Below are positions 24,305 to 31,919 of a stretch of 64,000 nucleotides of DNA, piece by piece. The position numbers and the translations under genes were made by a program. Position 1 is the stretch's first letter, and every line of letters begins with the position of its first letter. Where the stretch lies: assembly GCF_018905915.1 (NCBI RefSeq), contig NZ_CP064782.1:124001-188000 (forward strand). The letters are read 5' to 3'. The notes beneath the pieces are model-generated. The model saw nothing but the letters and a program-made list of their open reading frames with translations, did not search any database and was not told the DNA's origin. Origin of the DNA: Azospira inquinata (GTDB lineage Bacteria > Pseudomonadota > Gammaproteobacteria > Burkholderiales > Rhodocyclaceae).

Positions 24305-24656
24305 AAAACAAATTAAAACAATCAATTTATTTAATATACACAGGGCTCCGTATACTGCCAACCTGGCTGGAGGCGCGGCGGATTAGGATATCGCCGGGAA
24401 AAGGCCGGTACGGGAGGATCTCGGGCGCGGGCATCCGGTCCGGCCCCCTTTTTCCGATAACGCCCGCTGCGCCCTCCCGCCCATTCCGGCCCAGGACCGA
24501 ACGCTCCGGCGCCCGGCCATTTCCGGATATTCCCCCCTTCCCCGTTGCCGATCCGGCTGTTTCGGGGCGACCGCCACCAGGGCGCCGCCCCGCTCCCGTG
24601 TGCACCGGGCCTGGGCAGGGACACTAAAACAAAAGGTTTTCCCCCATGGAGTCATT
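24305..24656. promoter_or_regulatory. Divergent regulatory region between LysR gene and MFS gene, with dyad ATTAAA-N12-TTTAAT
   Basis: The stretch at 24305-24345 is strikingly AT-rich for this genome and contains the inverted repeat ATTAAA (24312-24317) / TTTAAT (24330-24335), a likely LysR-type operator. The rest (24346-24650) has no convincing gene. GGAG at 24648-24651 is the ribosome site of the MFS gene. Confidence 0.5.
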
Positions 24657-26147
24657 GTGCAAGTCACCCTGTTGCAACTGATCACCATCCATTGTCTGGT
24701 GGTGATTGAGTATTTGCAGAACATTTCCATCGCCTTTGCCGCTTCCTACATCATGGGGGGCATCAGCGCCGCCCCGGAGGAATTCAGTCTGGCAGCGGCG
24801 GCCTATGCCAGCACGGCCATTTTCATGGTGGTGCAGCACCAGTTCTGGGTGGAACGGCTGGGCTACCGGCGCTTTGTCCGCTACTCCCATATCATCTATG
24901 CCCTGGGGGCCTGTCTCTGCGCCCTTTCCAACACCCCGGGGGAATTCATTTTCGCCCGGGTGATCCAGGGCCTGGGAGGCGCTACCTTCTTCACCGCCGC
25001 CCGGCTGCTGGTCAATCACTTCTGCATGGGCAAGGAACGCATCCTGGGCATCCGCTTCTTTGCCAGCGGCCTGCTTCTGGGCTCTAGTCTGGCGCCCCTG
25101 CTGGGAGCCTGGCTGGTGAGCAACTGGGGCTGGCAGAGCCTGTTCTGGGCCATGGCGCCGATCCTGGCGGTGAGCCTCACCCTGTGTGAGCTGACCCTGC
25201 CGGGCAAGCTGGACAAGAGCGAAACCCGCAGTAGCGCCCACCTGGGAGGGCTGCTCTGCCTGGTGGCCGGGGCCATCGCCATCCAGTACGCCCAGGAGCG
25301 CAGCCAGTACGACCTGTTCAGCCAGCCGCTCCATCTGTGGATCATCGGACTCCTGGGGGTGGCCGGGGTGCTGGCCTTTATCCGCATTGAATGGCACCGC
25401 TCCCAGCCCCTCATTGCCTACCAGTCCCTGATGAATACCCGCTTTGCCGTGGGGATGGGCCTCTATTTCCTGCTCTTTGTGGTGGCCAACGCCAACAACT
25501 ACATCCTGCCCGTCTTCATCGAAAAGGGCCTGGGCTTCGATGTGCCCAGCGCCGGCTGGATTATTTCCGTCACCTCCCTGGTGGGGGTGCCGATCATGTT
25601 TTTCCAGACCTCTGCCCTGGCCCGCTTCCTGCCCAGCTTGCGGGTCATGCTCATCGCCACCTTCGGCCTGCTGGTACTCTTTGCCATCGGCCTCTCCCAA
25701 GTCTCGGAACAGGGCAATCTGGGGGCCCTCACCCTGCCCCTGCTGGCCTTCAGCGCCTTCACCTCCCTGGGCCTGGGCTACGCGGCCCAGAGCAGCTTTT
25801 CGGCGGTGGACCCCACGGCCTTTTCCCACGCCTACCAGACCAAGAACGTGATTCGGGAGCTGGCCAATTCGGGGGGCATTTCCATGGCCACCATGGTTCT
25901 CCAGTCCCGGTCCACGGTCCATTACGCCCGGCTCACGGAACAGGTGAATCCCTACAATCCCTGGTATCAACCGGCCCTGGATCAGTTGCAACAGGTTCTG
26001 GGCAGCCAGGGGGCGGCCATCGCCAAGTTAGGTGCCATCCTCAGCCAGCAGGCCACCTTCATGGCCTGTATCGACTACTTCCGGCTTACCGTGCTCATCG
26101 CCCTGGCGGCCATGGCCATGCTCTGGTTTCAGCGGGTATTGAAGTAG
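24657..26147 (+). CDS. MFS transporter, DHA2-like
   Basis: A 496-residue major facilitator protein with about 14 hydrophobic helices, which fits the DHA2 drug/proton antiporter group. The loop after helix 2 reads WVERLGYRRFVRYS, and motif-like ARVIQGLGGATFFTAARLLV is typical of helices 4-5. No ATG is in frame near the start; I chose GTG at 24657, which has GGAG five bases before it. An alternative GTG at 24600 adds 19 residues. It diverges from a LysR gene that probably regulates it. The substrate is not evident; the lack of an HlyD partner nearby argues against an Emr-type tripartite pump. Confidence 0.88.
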   Translation: MQVTLLQLITIHCLVVIEYLQNISIAFAASYIMGGISAAPEEFSLAAAAYASTAIFMVVQHQFWVERLGYRRFVRYSHIIYALGACLCALSNTPGEFIFARVIQGLGGATFFTAARLLVNHFCMGKERILGIRFFASGLLLGSSLAPLLGAWLVSNWGWQSLFWAMAPILAVSLTLCELTLPGKLDKSETRSSAHLGGLLCLVAGAIAIQYAQERSQYDLFSQPLHLWIIGLLGVAGVLAFIRIEWHRSQPLIAYQSLMNTRFAVGMGLYFLLFVVANANNYILPVFIEKGLGFDVPSAGWIISVTSLVGVPIMFFQTSALARFLPSLRVMLIATFGLLVLFAIGLSQVSEQGNLGALTLPLLAFSAFTSLGLGYAAQSSFSAVDPTAFSHAYQTKNVIRELANSGGISMATMVLQSRSTVHYARLTEQVNPYNPWYQPALDQLQQVLGSQGAAIAKLGAILSQQATFMACIDYFRLTVLIALAAMAMLWFQRVLK

Positions 26148-26171
26148 GCCCAGGCTCCCGGGCCCCTTTCC

Positions 26172-27263
26172 CTATTGCAGGGTAGTCCGCCATCCCTGAC
26201 GCAGGGTCTGGAACCAGCCCAGGCAAAGGTCCCAGGCCCGGCTTTCCACGTAGTGGTAAAACAGGGCCCCGGCGGCCAGACTGGTGAGCCAGGCCGCCCC
26301 CATACCCATGGCCGCAAGCCAGGGAGAACCGACCACGTAATCCACCAACACCCCGTTTACCACCAGGCAGACGGGGAAATGGACCAGGAAGACGGAATAG
26401 GAAATACGGGCCAGAAAGGCCACCCAGGCCCATTGGGGCCAGCGCTCCAAATAGCCGGAACGGCGCGCCCAGGCAAGGGACAGGGCGACCATCAAGGCCA
26501 CCGCAATACGCACCCGGAAATCCACCCCCAGGGCCAGCAGGGTAGCCACGCACATCAACCCCAGCCAGAAGGGCCGCCGCCCCGGATTGGTGGCCCAATA
26601 GGCCAGACTGCCCAGGCCGTAGGCCCCGGCGAAATAGAGGGCCCAGTTGTCCCACTCCCCATCCCGGTTGAAATAGAACAGGGACGCTAAAGCCAGACCC
26701 AGCACCGCCATGCGCCCCAGGGCCGCCCCCTGGGTACCCCGGCCCCAAACCCGGCGGGTGGCCCAGAGCACCAGGACCAGCAGGGCGAAGAGCTGAAAGT
26801 CGATGGCCACATACCAGACCCCGGCGGACAGGGCATCCACATCCAGAATGTTCTGCAACAACAGCACGTGGGCCAGACACTGGCCCGCCGTAGGCGCCCC
26901 GGGAATGGAATCATGATCCATGCAGCTCCGGGCCAAAGCCGCCCCCACCACGGCCAGCACCAGCGCCGCGCCAAAGGGCAAAACCAGGCGCAGATAGCGC
27001 TTGGCGATAAGACTCAAGGGATGGGGACTGAGCAGTTCCCCCTGGGGCGCCAGTCCCCGGGCCGCAAGAAAGCCCCCCACCACGAGAAAGGCCTGGACTG
27101 CCACCCGGGCATAGTCGCTGAACCAGTGCATGAGGCCAGGAGCCAGGGACTGGGCCACATCGGAAAGGGGCCCGTAAAAAGCCAGATGATGAAAGATGAT
27201 GAGCTGGGAAGCGACCGCCTTGAGGACGTCAACGAAAACCAGCCGCGATGGTGCTGCGCGCAT
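26172..27263 (-). CDS. Acyltransferase 3 family membrane protein
   Basis: A 363-residue integral membrane acyltransferase of the acyltransferase-3 / OafA group, about ten helices. The typical start RLVFVDVLKAVASQLIIFHHLAFYG contains the catalytic-type His pair (FHH). ISYSVFLVHFPV near residue 300 is the conserved late motif. Such enzymes O-acetylate surface glycans at the inner membrane. I start at the ATG at 27263 (MRAAPSRLVF). It converges on the MFS gene 24 bases away. The substrate glycan is unknown; the glucan locus lies 17 kb away. Confidence 0.88.
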   Translation of the reverse strand: MRAAPSRLVFVDVLKAVASQLIIFHHLAFYGPLSDVAQSLAPGLMHWFSDYARVAVQAFLVVGGFLAARGLAPQGELLSPHPLSLIAKRYLRLVLPFGAALVLAVVGAALARSCMDHDSIPGAPTAGQCLAHVLLLQNILDVDALSAGVWYVAIDFQLFALLVLVLWATRRVWGRGTQGAALGRMAVLGLALASLFYFNRDGEWDNWALYFAGAYGLGSLAYWATNPGRRPFWLGLMCVATLLALGVDFRVRIAVALMVALSLAWARRSGYLERWPQWAWVAFLARISYSVFLVHFPVCLVVNGVLVDYVVGSPWLAAMGMGAAWLTSLAAGALFYHYVESRAWDLCLGWFQTLRQGWRTTLQ

Positions 27264-28068
27264 GGGCAAAACCTGCGAAAGGGGAAAGGGCCGCCCCATG
27301 GGCGACGGAGAAATCCAAAAAATAGGGCAAGAAAGCACGGGCCACCCCGGTCCGGAGCGCCCCAAGTCCCTTGGAGAAACCAGATAAACCAAGCGCCATC
27401 GGGCAAATTAGTCAGCTTGGCGTCAGGATTCTAACCCAGGGGCGGACCAGGGGGGTAACCGGGCGCCCCGGGTATGCCATTGAGAAGCCGCATGTCTACA
27501 GCTTTTCCTGCCCCTTTCCCCGGCAGTGCGGAGCCATACCCTTCCCCTCCGGGCCTTCGGCGCCAGGAACTCGCCCTCTCGCCCTCTCGCCCTCTCGCCA
27601 TTTTCCCCTTTTCCCATTTTCCCCTTTTCCCCTTTTCCCCTTTTCCCCTTCGGTCCCTCAGCCCCTTCCGGGCAGAAACCAGTGGGGACCATCACTAAGC
27701 TGTTTTCCGCCAGTCGCCAGTCCTATCCTCTCCTATCTCTCCTTTTGGTGCATGTCCGTCCCCCAATCCACTGACGGTAAGCCAACAGGCTTTCACTAGC
27801 CGTGAGGCTCCCTTGTCCCTTATGGACGGGCACCTCCCTCCTTACTCCCCATTATTCTGCCCTGATCCTCGTCTCCCAAAGATCCACCACTACCTACCGC
27901 CTAACCGATTCACCGCTTCATACTGTAGGCAGACTCGCTTGCCGTTTGCCCTTTCCCCTGCCCCTCTTCCTTCGCAGAAGAAGCCTCTTTGAGGCGCTCC
28001 CTTCCCGTTTTTATGCCCCGCCGCCCGCCCAGCCCCCTCGCCCATCCCACGCGCAAAAAAGAAACTCC
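27264..28068. other. Long pyrimidine-rich intergenic region before csp
   Basis: About 800 bases with no convincing gene. It contains a short CGCCCTCT tandem (three to four copies from about 27571) followed by a TTTTCCCC-type octamer run (about 27600-27650). The rest is C/T-rich. Open frames in it lack ribosome sites and read as low-complexity. Confidence 0.6.
27571..27650. repeat. CGCCCTCT and TTTTCCCC short tandem runs
   Basis: Two adjoining 8-bp tandem runs, three full CGCCCTCT units, then an imperfect TTTTCCCC series of about six units. Purine/pyrimidine asymmetry is complete in the second block. Confidence 0.8.
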
Positions 28069-28097
28069 TTGCTATTCCCCCGGAATCAGTGCATAGT
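28069..28097 (+). promoter_or_regulatory. Candidate sigma70 promoter of csp with long leader
   Basis: -35 TTGCTA (28069-28074) and -10 CATAGT (28092-28097) with 17-base spacing. Transcription would start near 28104, giving a leader of about 144 bases, similar in length to the long cspA leaders of enterobacteria. Confidence 0.45.
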
Positions 28098-28247
28098 CCG
28101 CCCCAGCGATTTTCAAGTAGTGTAGTTGTTCTCTGGTGTTTGTCTCCGCGTTCCGCGGCTTCTTTCCCGTCTCTCCACGCCGTCTTGATACTCGCCCCAT
28201 CCTCGGGGCTATGCCCCGTTCTATTCCCTCTATAGGAGCATCAAGAC

Positions 28248-28451
28248 ATGGCCAACGGTACTGTTAAATGGTTTAACGACGCCAAGGGTTTCGGTTTCAT
28301 TTCCTCCGACGAAGGCGAAGATCTGTTCGCCCACTTCTCCGCCATCCAATCCAGCGGCTTCAAGTCCCTGGCTGAAGGCCAACAAGTGACCTTCGACGTG
28401 GTAACCGGCCCCAAGGGCAAGCAGGCAGCCAACATCAAAGTCATCGGTTAA
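28248..28451 (+). CDS. Cold-shock protein, CspA family
   Basis: A 67-residue single cold-shock domain that binds single-stranded RNA and DNA and melts RNA structure at low temperature. RNP1 is KGFGFI (residues 14-19) and the RNP2 position reads LFAHFSAI. The length is exactly that of the family. A ribosome site (TAGGAG) lies before the ATG. It is followed by a terminator and then infA, so translation factors needed in the cold are clustered here. Confidence 0.96.
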   Translation: MANGTVKWFNDAKGFGFISSDEGEDLFAHFSAIQSSGFKSLAEGQQVTFDVVTGPKGKQAANIKVIG

Positions 28452-28454
28452 AGC

Positions 28455-28476
28455 AAAGGGCCTTTGGCCCTTTTTT
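28455..28476 (+). terminator. Terminator after csp
   Basis: Stem AAAGGGCC / GGCCCTTT with a TTT loop and six T residues, directly after the csp stop. Partial read-through could feed infA. Confidence 0.85.
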
Positions 28477-28496
28477 CATATTTACCGGAGACGAAG

Positions 28497-28766
28497 ATGG
28501 CAAAAGAAGAACTACTCGAAATGCAGGGCGTGGTGCAGGAAGTGCTGCCCGACTCCCGTTTTCTCGTGACCTTTGAAAATGGGCATAGCCTGGTGGCCTA
28601 CACGGCGGGCAAAATGCGCAAGCACCGCATCCGCATCCTGGTGGGCGACAAGGTCACCGTGGAACTTTCACCCTACGATTTAAGCAAGGGGCGCATCTCC
28701 TTCCGTTTCCTGGAATCCCGTGGCCCCACACCGGGACCCCACCGCCAGACGTTCCGACGGCACTAA
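28497..28766 (+). CDS. infA: Translation initiation factor IF-1
   Basis: An 89-residue protein whose first 72 residues are IF-1: [22 protein letters not shown], then [41 protein letters not shown] in its OB fold. It binds the ribosomal A site during initiation. The C-terminal tail of about 17 residues ([17 protein letters not shown]) is longer than the usual end and is basic. This is probably the second, csp-linked infA paralogue known from betaproteobacteria rather than the ribosomal-operon copy, which would lie elsewhere. ACCGGAG precedes the ATG. Confidence 0.95.
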   Translation: MAKEELLEMQGVVQEVLPDSRFLVTFENGHSLVAYTAGKMRKHRIRILVGDKVTVELSPYDLSKGRISFRFLESRGPTPGPHRQTFRRH

Positions 28767-28801
28767 GGGGCACTTGCCCCCGCTTATTCTTTTAGGAAGT
28801 A

Positions 28802-28984
28802 ATGATCCATATTCAAGAAACATCCTCTGCCCAAGGGCAGGCCCTCTGCACTCAGTGGGGCGTACAGGCGATCCCCTACGGCGACGCCTGGTGGCTCCTG
28901 GGACGGGGCGTTAATCGGGTGGTCGCCAGCCTGGCTGGCCTATCTGCCGACGACCTGAACCCCATGCCCGTATTCAGCCGCTGA
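28802..28984 (+). CDS. 60-residue protein of unknown function after infA
   Basis: A small acidic-neutral protein with a GDAWWLLGRGVNRVVASLAGL core and a well-placed ribosome site (TAGGAAG seven bases before ATG). It starts 35 bases after infA and ends before a terminator, so it is probably cotranscribed with infA. Codon use looks like a real gene. I do not recognise the family. A role in cold response is inferred only from position. Confidence 0.7.
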   Translation: MIHIQETSSAQGQALCTQWGVQAIPYGDAWWLLGRGVNRVVASLAGLSADDLNPMPVFSR

Positions 28985-29023
28985 ATCGGCCCGGGCGGCC
29001 AGCAAGGCCCCCCAAAAACTCCC

Positions 29024-29052
29024 GCCGCCCATTTCTGGAGCGGCTTTTTTTT
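29024..29052 (+). terminator. Terminator after the infA unit
   Basis: Stem GCCGC / GCGGC with an 11-base loop followed by eight T residues. The stem is short, so strength is uncertain. Confidence 0.55.
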
Positions 29053-29212
29053 GCCTCAAATTCTCCATCCCTCAAGGGGCTGGCCCGGATATCCTAGGGG
29101 CTAGGGCTGGGCTCCTCCAAGCAGAACAAGGGCGGCCTCCTCAAAAGCCCCAGGAAAAATCGCCAGGGGCTTTTAACCGGTAGTTATGCCCCAACCATTG
29201 GCATCCCACAGA

Positions 29213-29245
29213 CAAAAAAAGGCCGGGCTAAACCCGGCCTTTTTC
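29213..29245 (-). terminator. Bidirectional terminator after cphA
   Basis: Long stem AAAAAGGCCGGG / CCCGGCCTTTTT with loop CTAAA. It lies 29 bases past the cphA stop on the minus strand and would also stop plus-strand transcripts. Confidence 0.9.
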
Positions 29246-29273
29246 AAGCACTTTGGCGTCGGCGGAAAATGGC

Positions 29274-31859
29274 TTACTTCTCCTCGCAGCGCTTGGCCAG
29301 ATAGGCCAGGGACTCTTCCACCTGGTCGATCAGGATCAGGCACAGGTCGCCGGCCTGGAGCCGGGATAGGCCCGCGTCAATGGCGGTAAATTCCCCGTGA
29401 ATTTCTTCCACGTGCTTGGCCCGCTTGGCGTGGACCAAGCCCTGGTGCAACAGGGCAATCACCTCCCCGTCGGCCCGGCCCCGCTGGCACTTGTCCTGGT
29501 AGAGGATCACGTCGTCGAAGGCGTCCCCCAGGATTTCCGTCTGACGACGAATGTCCTCGTCCCGCCGGTCCCCGGCACCGCTGATCACCACCACCCGGCG
29601 CTTGGCTGCCATGGCTTCCACCCCGTTCACCAGGGCCTGGATGGCATCCGGATTGTGACCGTAGTCCGCAATCAGGGTAGCGCCTTTGAAATCAAAGAGG
29701 TTGAAGCGGCCCGGCGCCGTGGCACTATCGCTGACGAAGGTGGCCAGGGCCTGCCGGATCACCGCCCAGTCCAGGCCCAGGGCCCAGCCGGCGGCGGTGG
29801 CCGCCATGACGTTTTCCACCTGGAAGCCAATGGCTCCGTTACGGGTCAGGGGCACGTCGGCCAGGGAAACCCGGCACACTTCCTTGCCCCCTTCCGCCGC
29901 CACCACTTCCTTGCCCCGGGGGCCTTCGTCCACGTAAATCACCCGCTTGCCCTGGGCGAAGTGGGTGGACATGGTGGGATTACGGATGTCGGCGGCGAAG
30001 AAAATCACGCCTCCCGGGCTGGCGGGGGCCATTTTGGCCACCATGGGGTCCGCCGCGTTGAGCACCGCATAACCGGTGGTGGCCACGTTTTCCACAATGA
30101 CCCGCTTCACCACCGCCAGGTCTTCCACCGTATTGATGTAGGACAGGCCCAGATGGTCCCCCACGCCGATATTGGTGACCACGGCCACGTCGCACCGGTC
30201 GAAGCCCAACCCTTCCCGGAGCACGCCGCCCCGGGCGGTTTCCAGCACCGCCGCTTCCACGTCCGGGTGCATGAGCACATTGCGGGCGCTCTTGGGGCCG
30301 GAACAATCCCCGGTGTCGATGCGTTTGCCCCGCAAATAGATGCCGTCCGTGGAGGTCATGCCCACGGTCTTACCACTGTCTTCCAGCATGTGGGTGATGA
30401 GGCGCACCGTGGTGGTCTTGCCGTTGGTGCCGGAGACCGTGACCAGGGGAATGCGACCGTCGTCCCCGTCCTGGTACATGTTGGAAACAATGGCTTCCCC
30501 CACCGGGCGGCCCTTGCCGTAGGACGGCTGCAAGTGCATCCGCAGACCCGGAGCAGCGTTCACTTCCACGATGCCGCCCCCTTGGTGTTCCAGGGGCTTC
30601 AACACGGTTTCGCAGACCACGTCCACGCCGCAGATATCCAGGCCCACCATCTGGGCCGCTGCCACGGCCTGGGCGGCCATGGCCGGATGGACGTTATCGG
30701 TCACGTCCGTGGCGGTGCCGCCGGTGGAGAGATTGGCGTTGTTGCGCAGCACCACCTGGGCGCCCTTGGCGGGCACGGAGTCAGCTTGAAAGCCTTGCCG
30801 GGCCAGGGTGGCCAGGGCAATTTCATCAAAACGAATCTTGGTCAGGGAGGTGGCGTGACCCGTGCTGCGACGGGGGTCCGCATTGACCTGATCCACCAGT
30901 TCCCGGATGGTATGGACCCCGTCCCCGATCACCTGGGGCTGATCCCGGCGGGCGGCGGCCACCACCTGATTGCCCACCACCAGCAGACGGAAGTCGTGGC
31001 CCGGAATAAAGGGTTCCACCAGAATGTCGTCGCTCACCTCGGCGGCCACGTGGTAAGCCCCCATGACCTCTTCCCGGGTGCGCATATTCACCGCCACCCC
31101 CTTACCCTGGTTGCCGTCCCGGGGCTTGACCACCACCGGGCCGCCGATTTCCTGGGCAGCCCGCCAGGCGTCCTCCGCATCGTCCACGGAGCGGCCCCAG
31201 GGTACGGGAACTCCGGCAGAGCGGAGCAATTCCTTGGTCAGTTCCTTGTCCTGGGCGATGGATTCCGCAATGGCGCTGGTGCGGTCCATTTCCGCCGCCT
31301 GGATGCGCCGCTGCTTGCAACCCCAGCCGAACTGGACCAGGCTGCCTTCGGTCAGACGGCGCACCGGAATGCCCCGCACCATGGCGGCCTGGACGATGGA
31401 GCCGGTGGAGGGGCCGAGGCGCACATCCTCGTCCAAATCCCGCAGCTGGGCGATGGCCCCTTCCAGATCGAAGGGGGTGTCGTGCATGGCGGCGTGACAC
31501 AGTTCCAGGCCCAGCTTCAGGGCCTGGCGGCCCACTTCTTCTTCCGTGTATTCCACCACCACCTGATAGACCCCCGGGTCCACCGTTTCCGCCGTGCGGC
31601 TGAAGGTGACCGGGCAGCCCGCCGCCACCTGGAGCCCCAGGGCGGCGTATTGCAGGGCCTGGGCCTTGGAAGGCAGGAGGGCGGCGGCCGAAGGAATGGC
31701 CAAGCCGATATCGGGGAAACGTTCCCGCAGGCGGTTTTCAAAACCGGGGAAGTTGGTAAGGGAACGCTCCGCCTCCGTGCATTTCACAATGGCTTCAACG
31801 GAGGTGCGGCGGCTCCACAGATTGGGACCCCGCAGGGCGCGAATTCGGGAAATTTCCAT
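29274..31859 (-). CDS. cphA: Cyanophycin synthetase CphA
   Basis: An 861-residue cyanophycin synthetase that makes multi-L-arginyl-poly-L-aspartate from Asp and Arg with ATP. The order is the N-terminal domain (about 1-160), ATP-grasp domain (about 200-475) and Mur-ligase-like domain with P-loop SGTNGKTT (Lys481) and C-terminal part through DYGHNPDAIQAL. The start MEISRIRALRGPNLWS is the family signature. Length matches the 870 or so of active CphA enzymes. It lies 60 bases downstream of the paralogue cphA' on the same strand, as in other betaproteobacteria. The product is a nitrogen reserve stored as cytoplasmic granules. Confidence 0.97.
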   Translation of the reverse strand: MEISRIRALRGPNLWSRRTSVEAIVKCTEAERSLTNFPGFENRLRERFPDIGLAIPSAAALLPSKAQALQYAALGLQVAAGCPVTFSRTAETVDPGVYQVVVEYTEEEVGRQALKLGLELCHAAMHDTPFDLEGAIAQLRDLDEDVRLGPSTGSIVQAAMVRGIPVRRLTEGSLVQFGWGCKQRRIQAAEMDRTSAIAESIAQDKELTKELLRSAGVPVPWGRSVDDAEDAWRAAQEIGGPVVVKPRDGNQGKGVAVNMRTREEVMGAYHVAAEVSDDILVEPFIPGHDFRLLVVGNQVVAAARRDQPQVIGDGVHTIRELVDQVNADPRRSTGHATSLTKIRFDEIALATLARQGFQADSVPAKGAQVVLRNNANLSTGGTATDVTDNVHPAMAAQAVAAAQMVGLDICGVDVVCETVLKPLEHQGGGIVEVNAAPGLRMHLQPSYGKGRPVGEAIVSNMYQDGDDGRIPLVTVSGTNGKTTTVRLITHMLEDSGKTVGMTSTDGIYLRGKRIDTGDCSGPKSARNVLMHPDVEAAVLETARGGVLREGLGFDRCDVAVVTNIGVGDHLGLSYINTVEDLAVVKRVIVENVATTGYAVLNAADPMVAKMAPASPGGVIFFAADIRNPTMSTHFAQGKRVIYVDEGPRGKEVVAAEGGKEVCRVSLADVPLTRNGAIGFQVENVMAATAAGWALGLDWAVIRQALATFVSDSATAPGRFNLFDFKGATLIADYGHNPDAIQALVNGVEAMAAKRRVVVISGAGDRRDEDIRRQTEILGDAFDDVILYQDKCQRGRADGEVIALLHQGLVHAKRAKHVEEIHGEFTAIDAGLSRLQAGDLCLILIDQVEESLAYLAKRCEEK

Positions 31860-31919
31860 GAAAAAAATTCCTCTAGGACCGGACGACCAGACCGGCGTCC
31901 GAAGACGCCGGCCCCGGAC

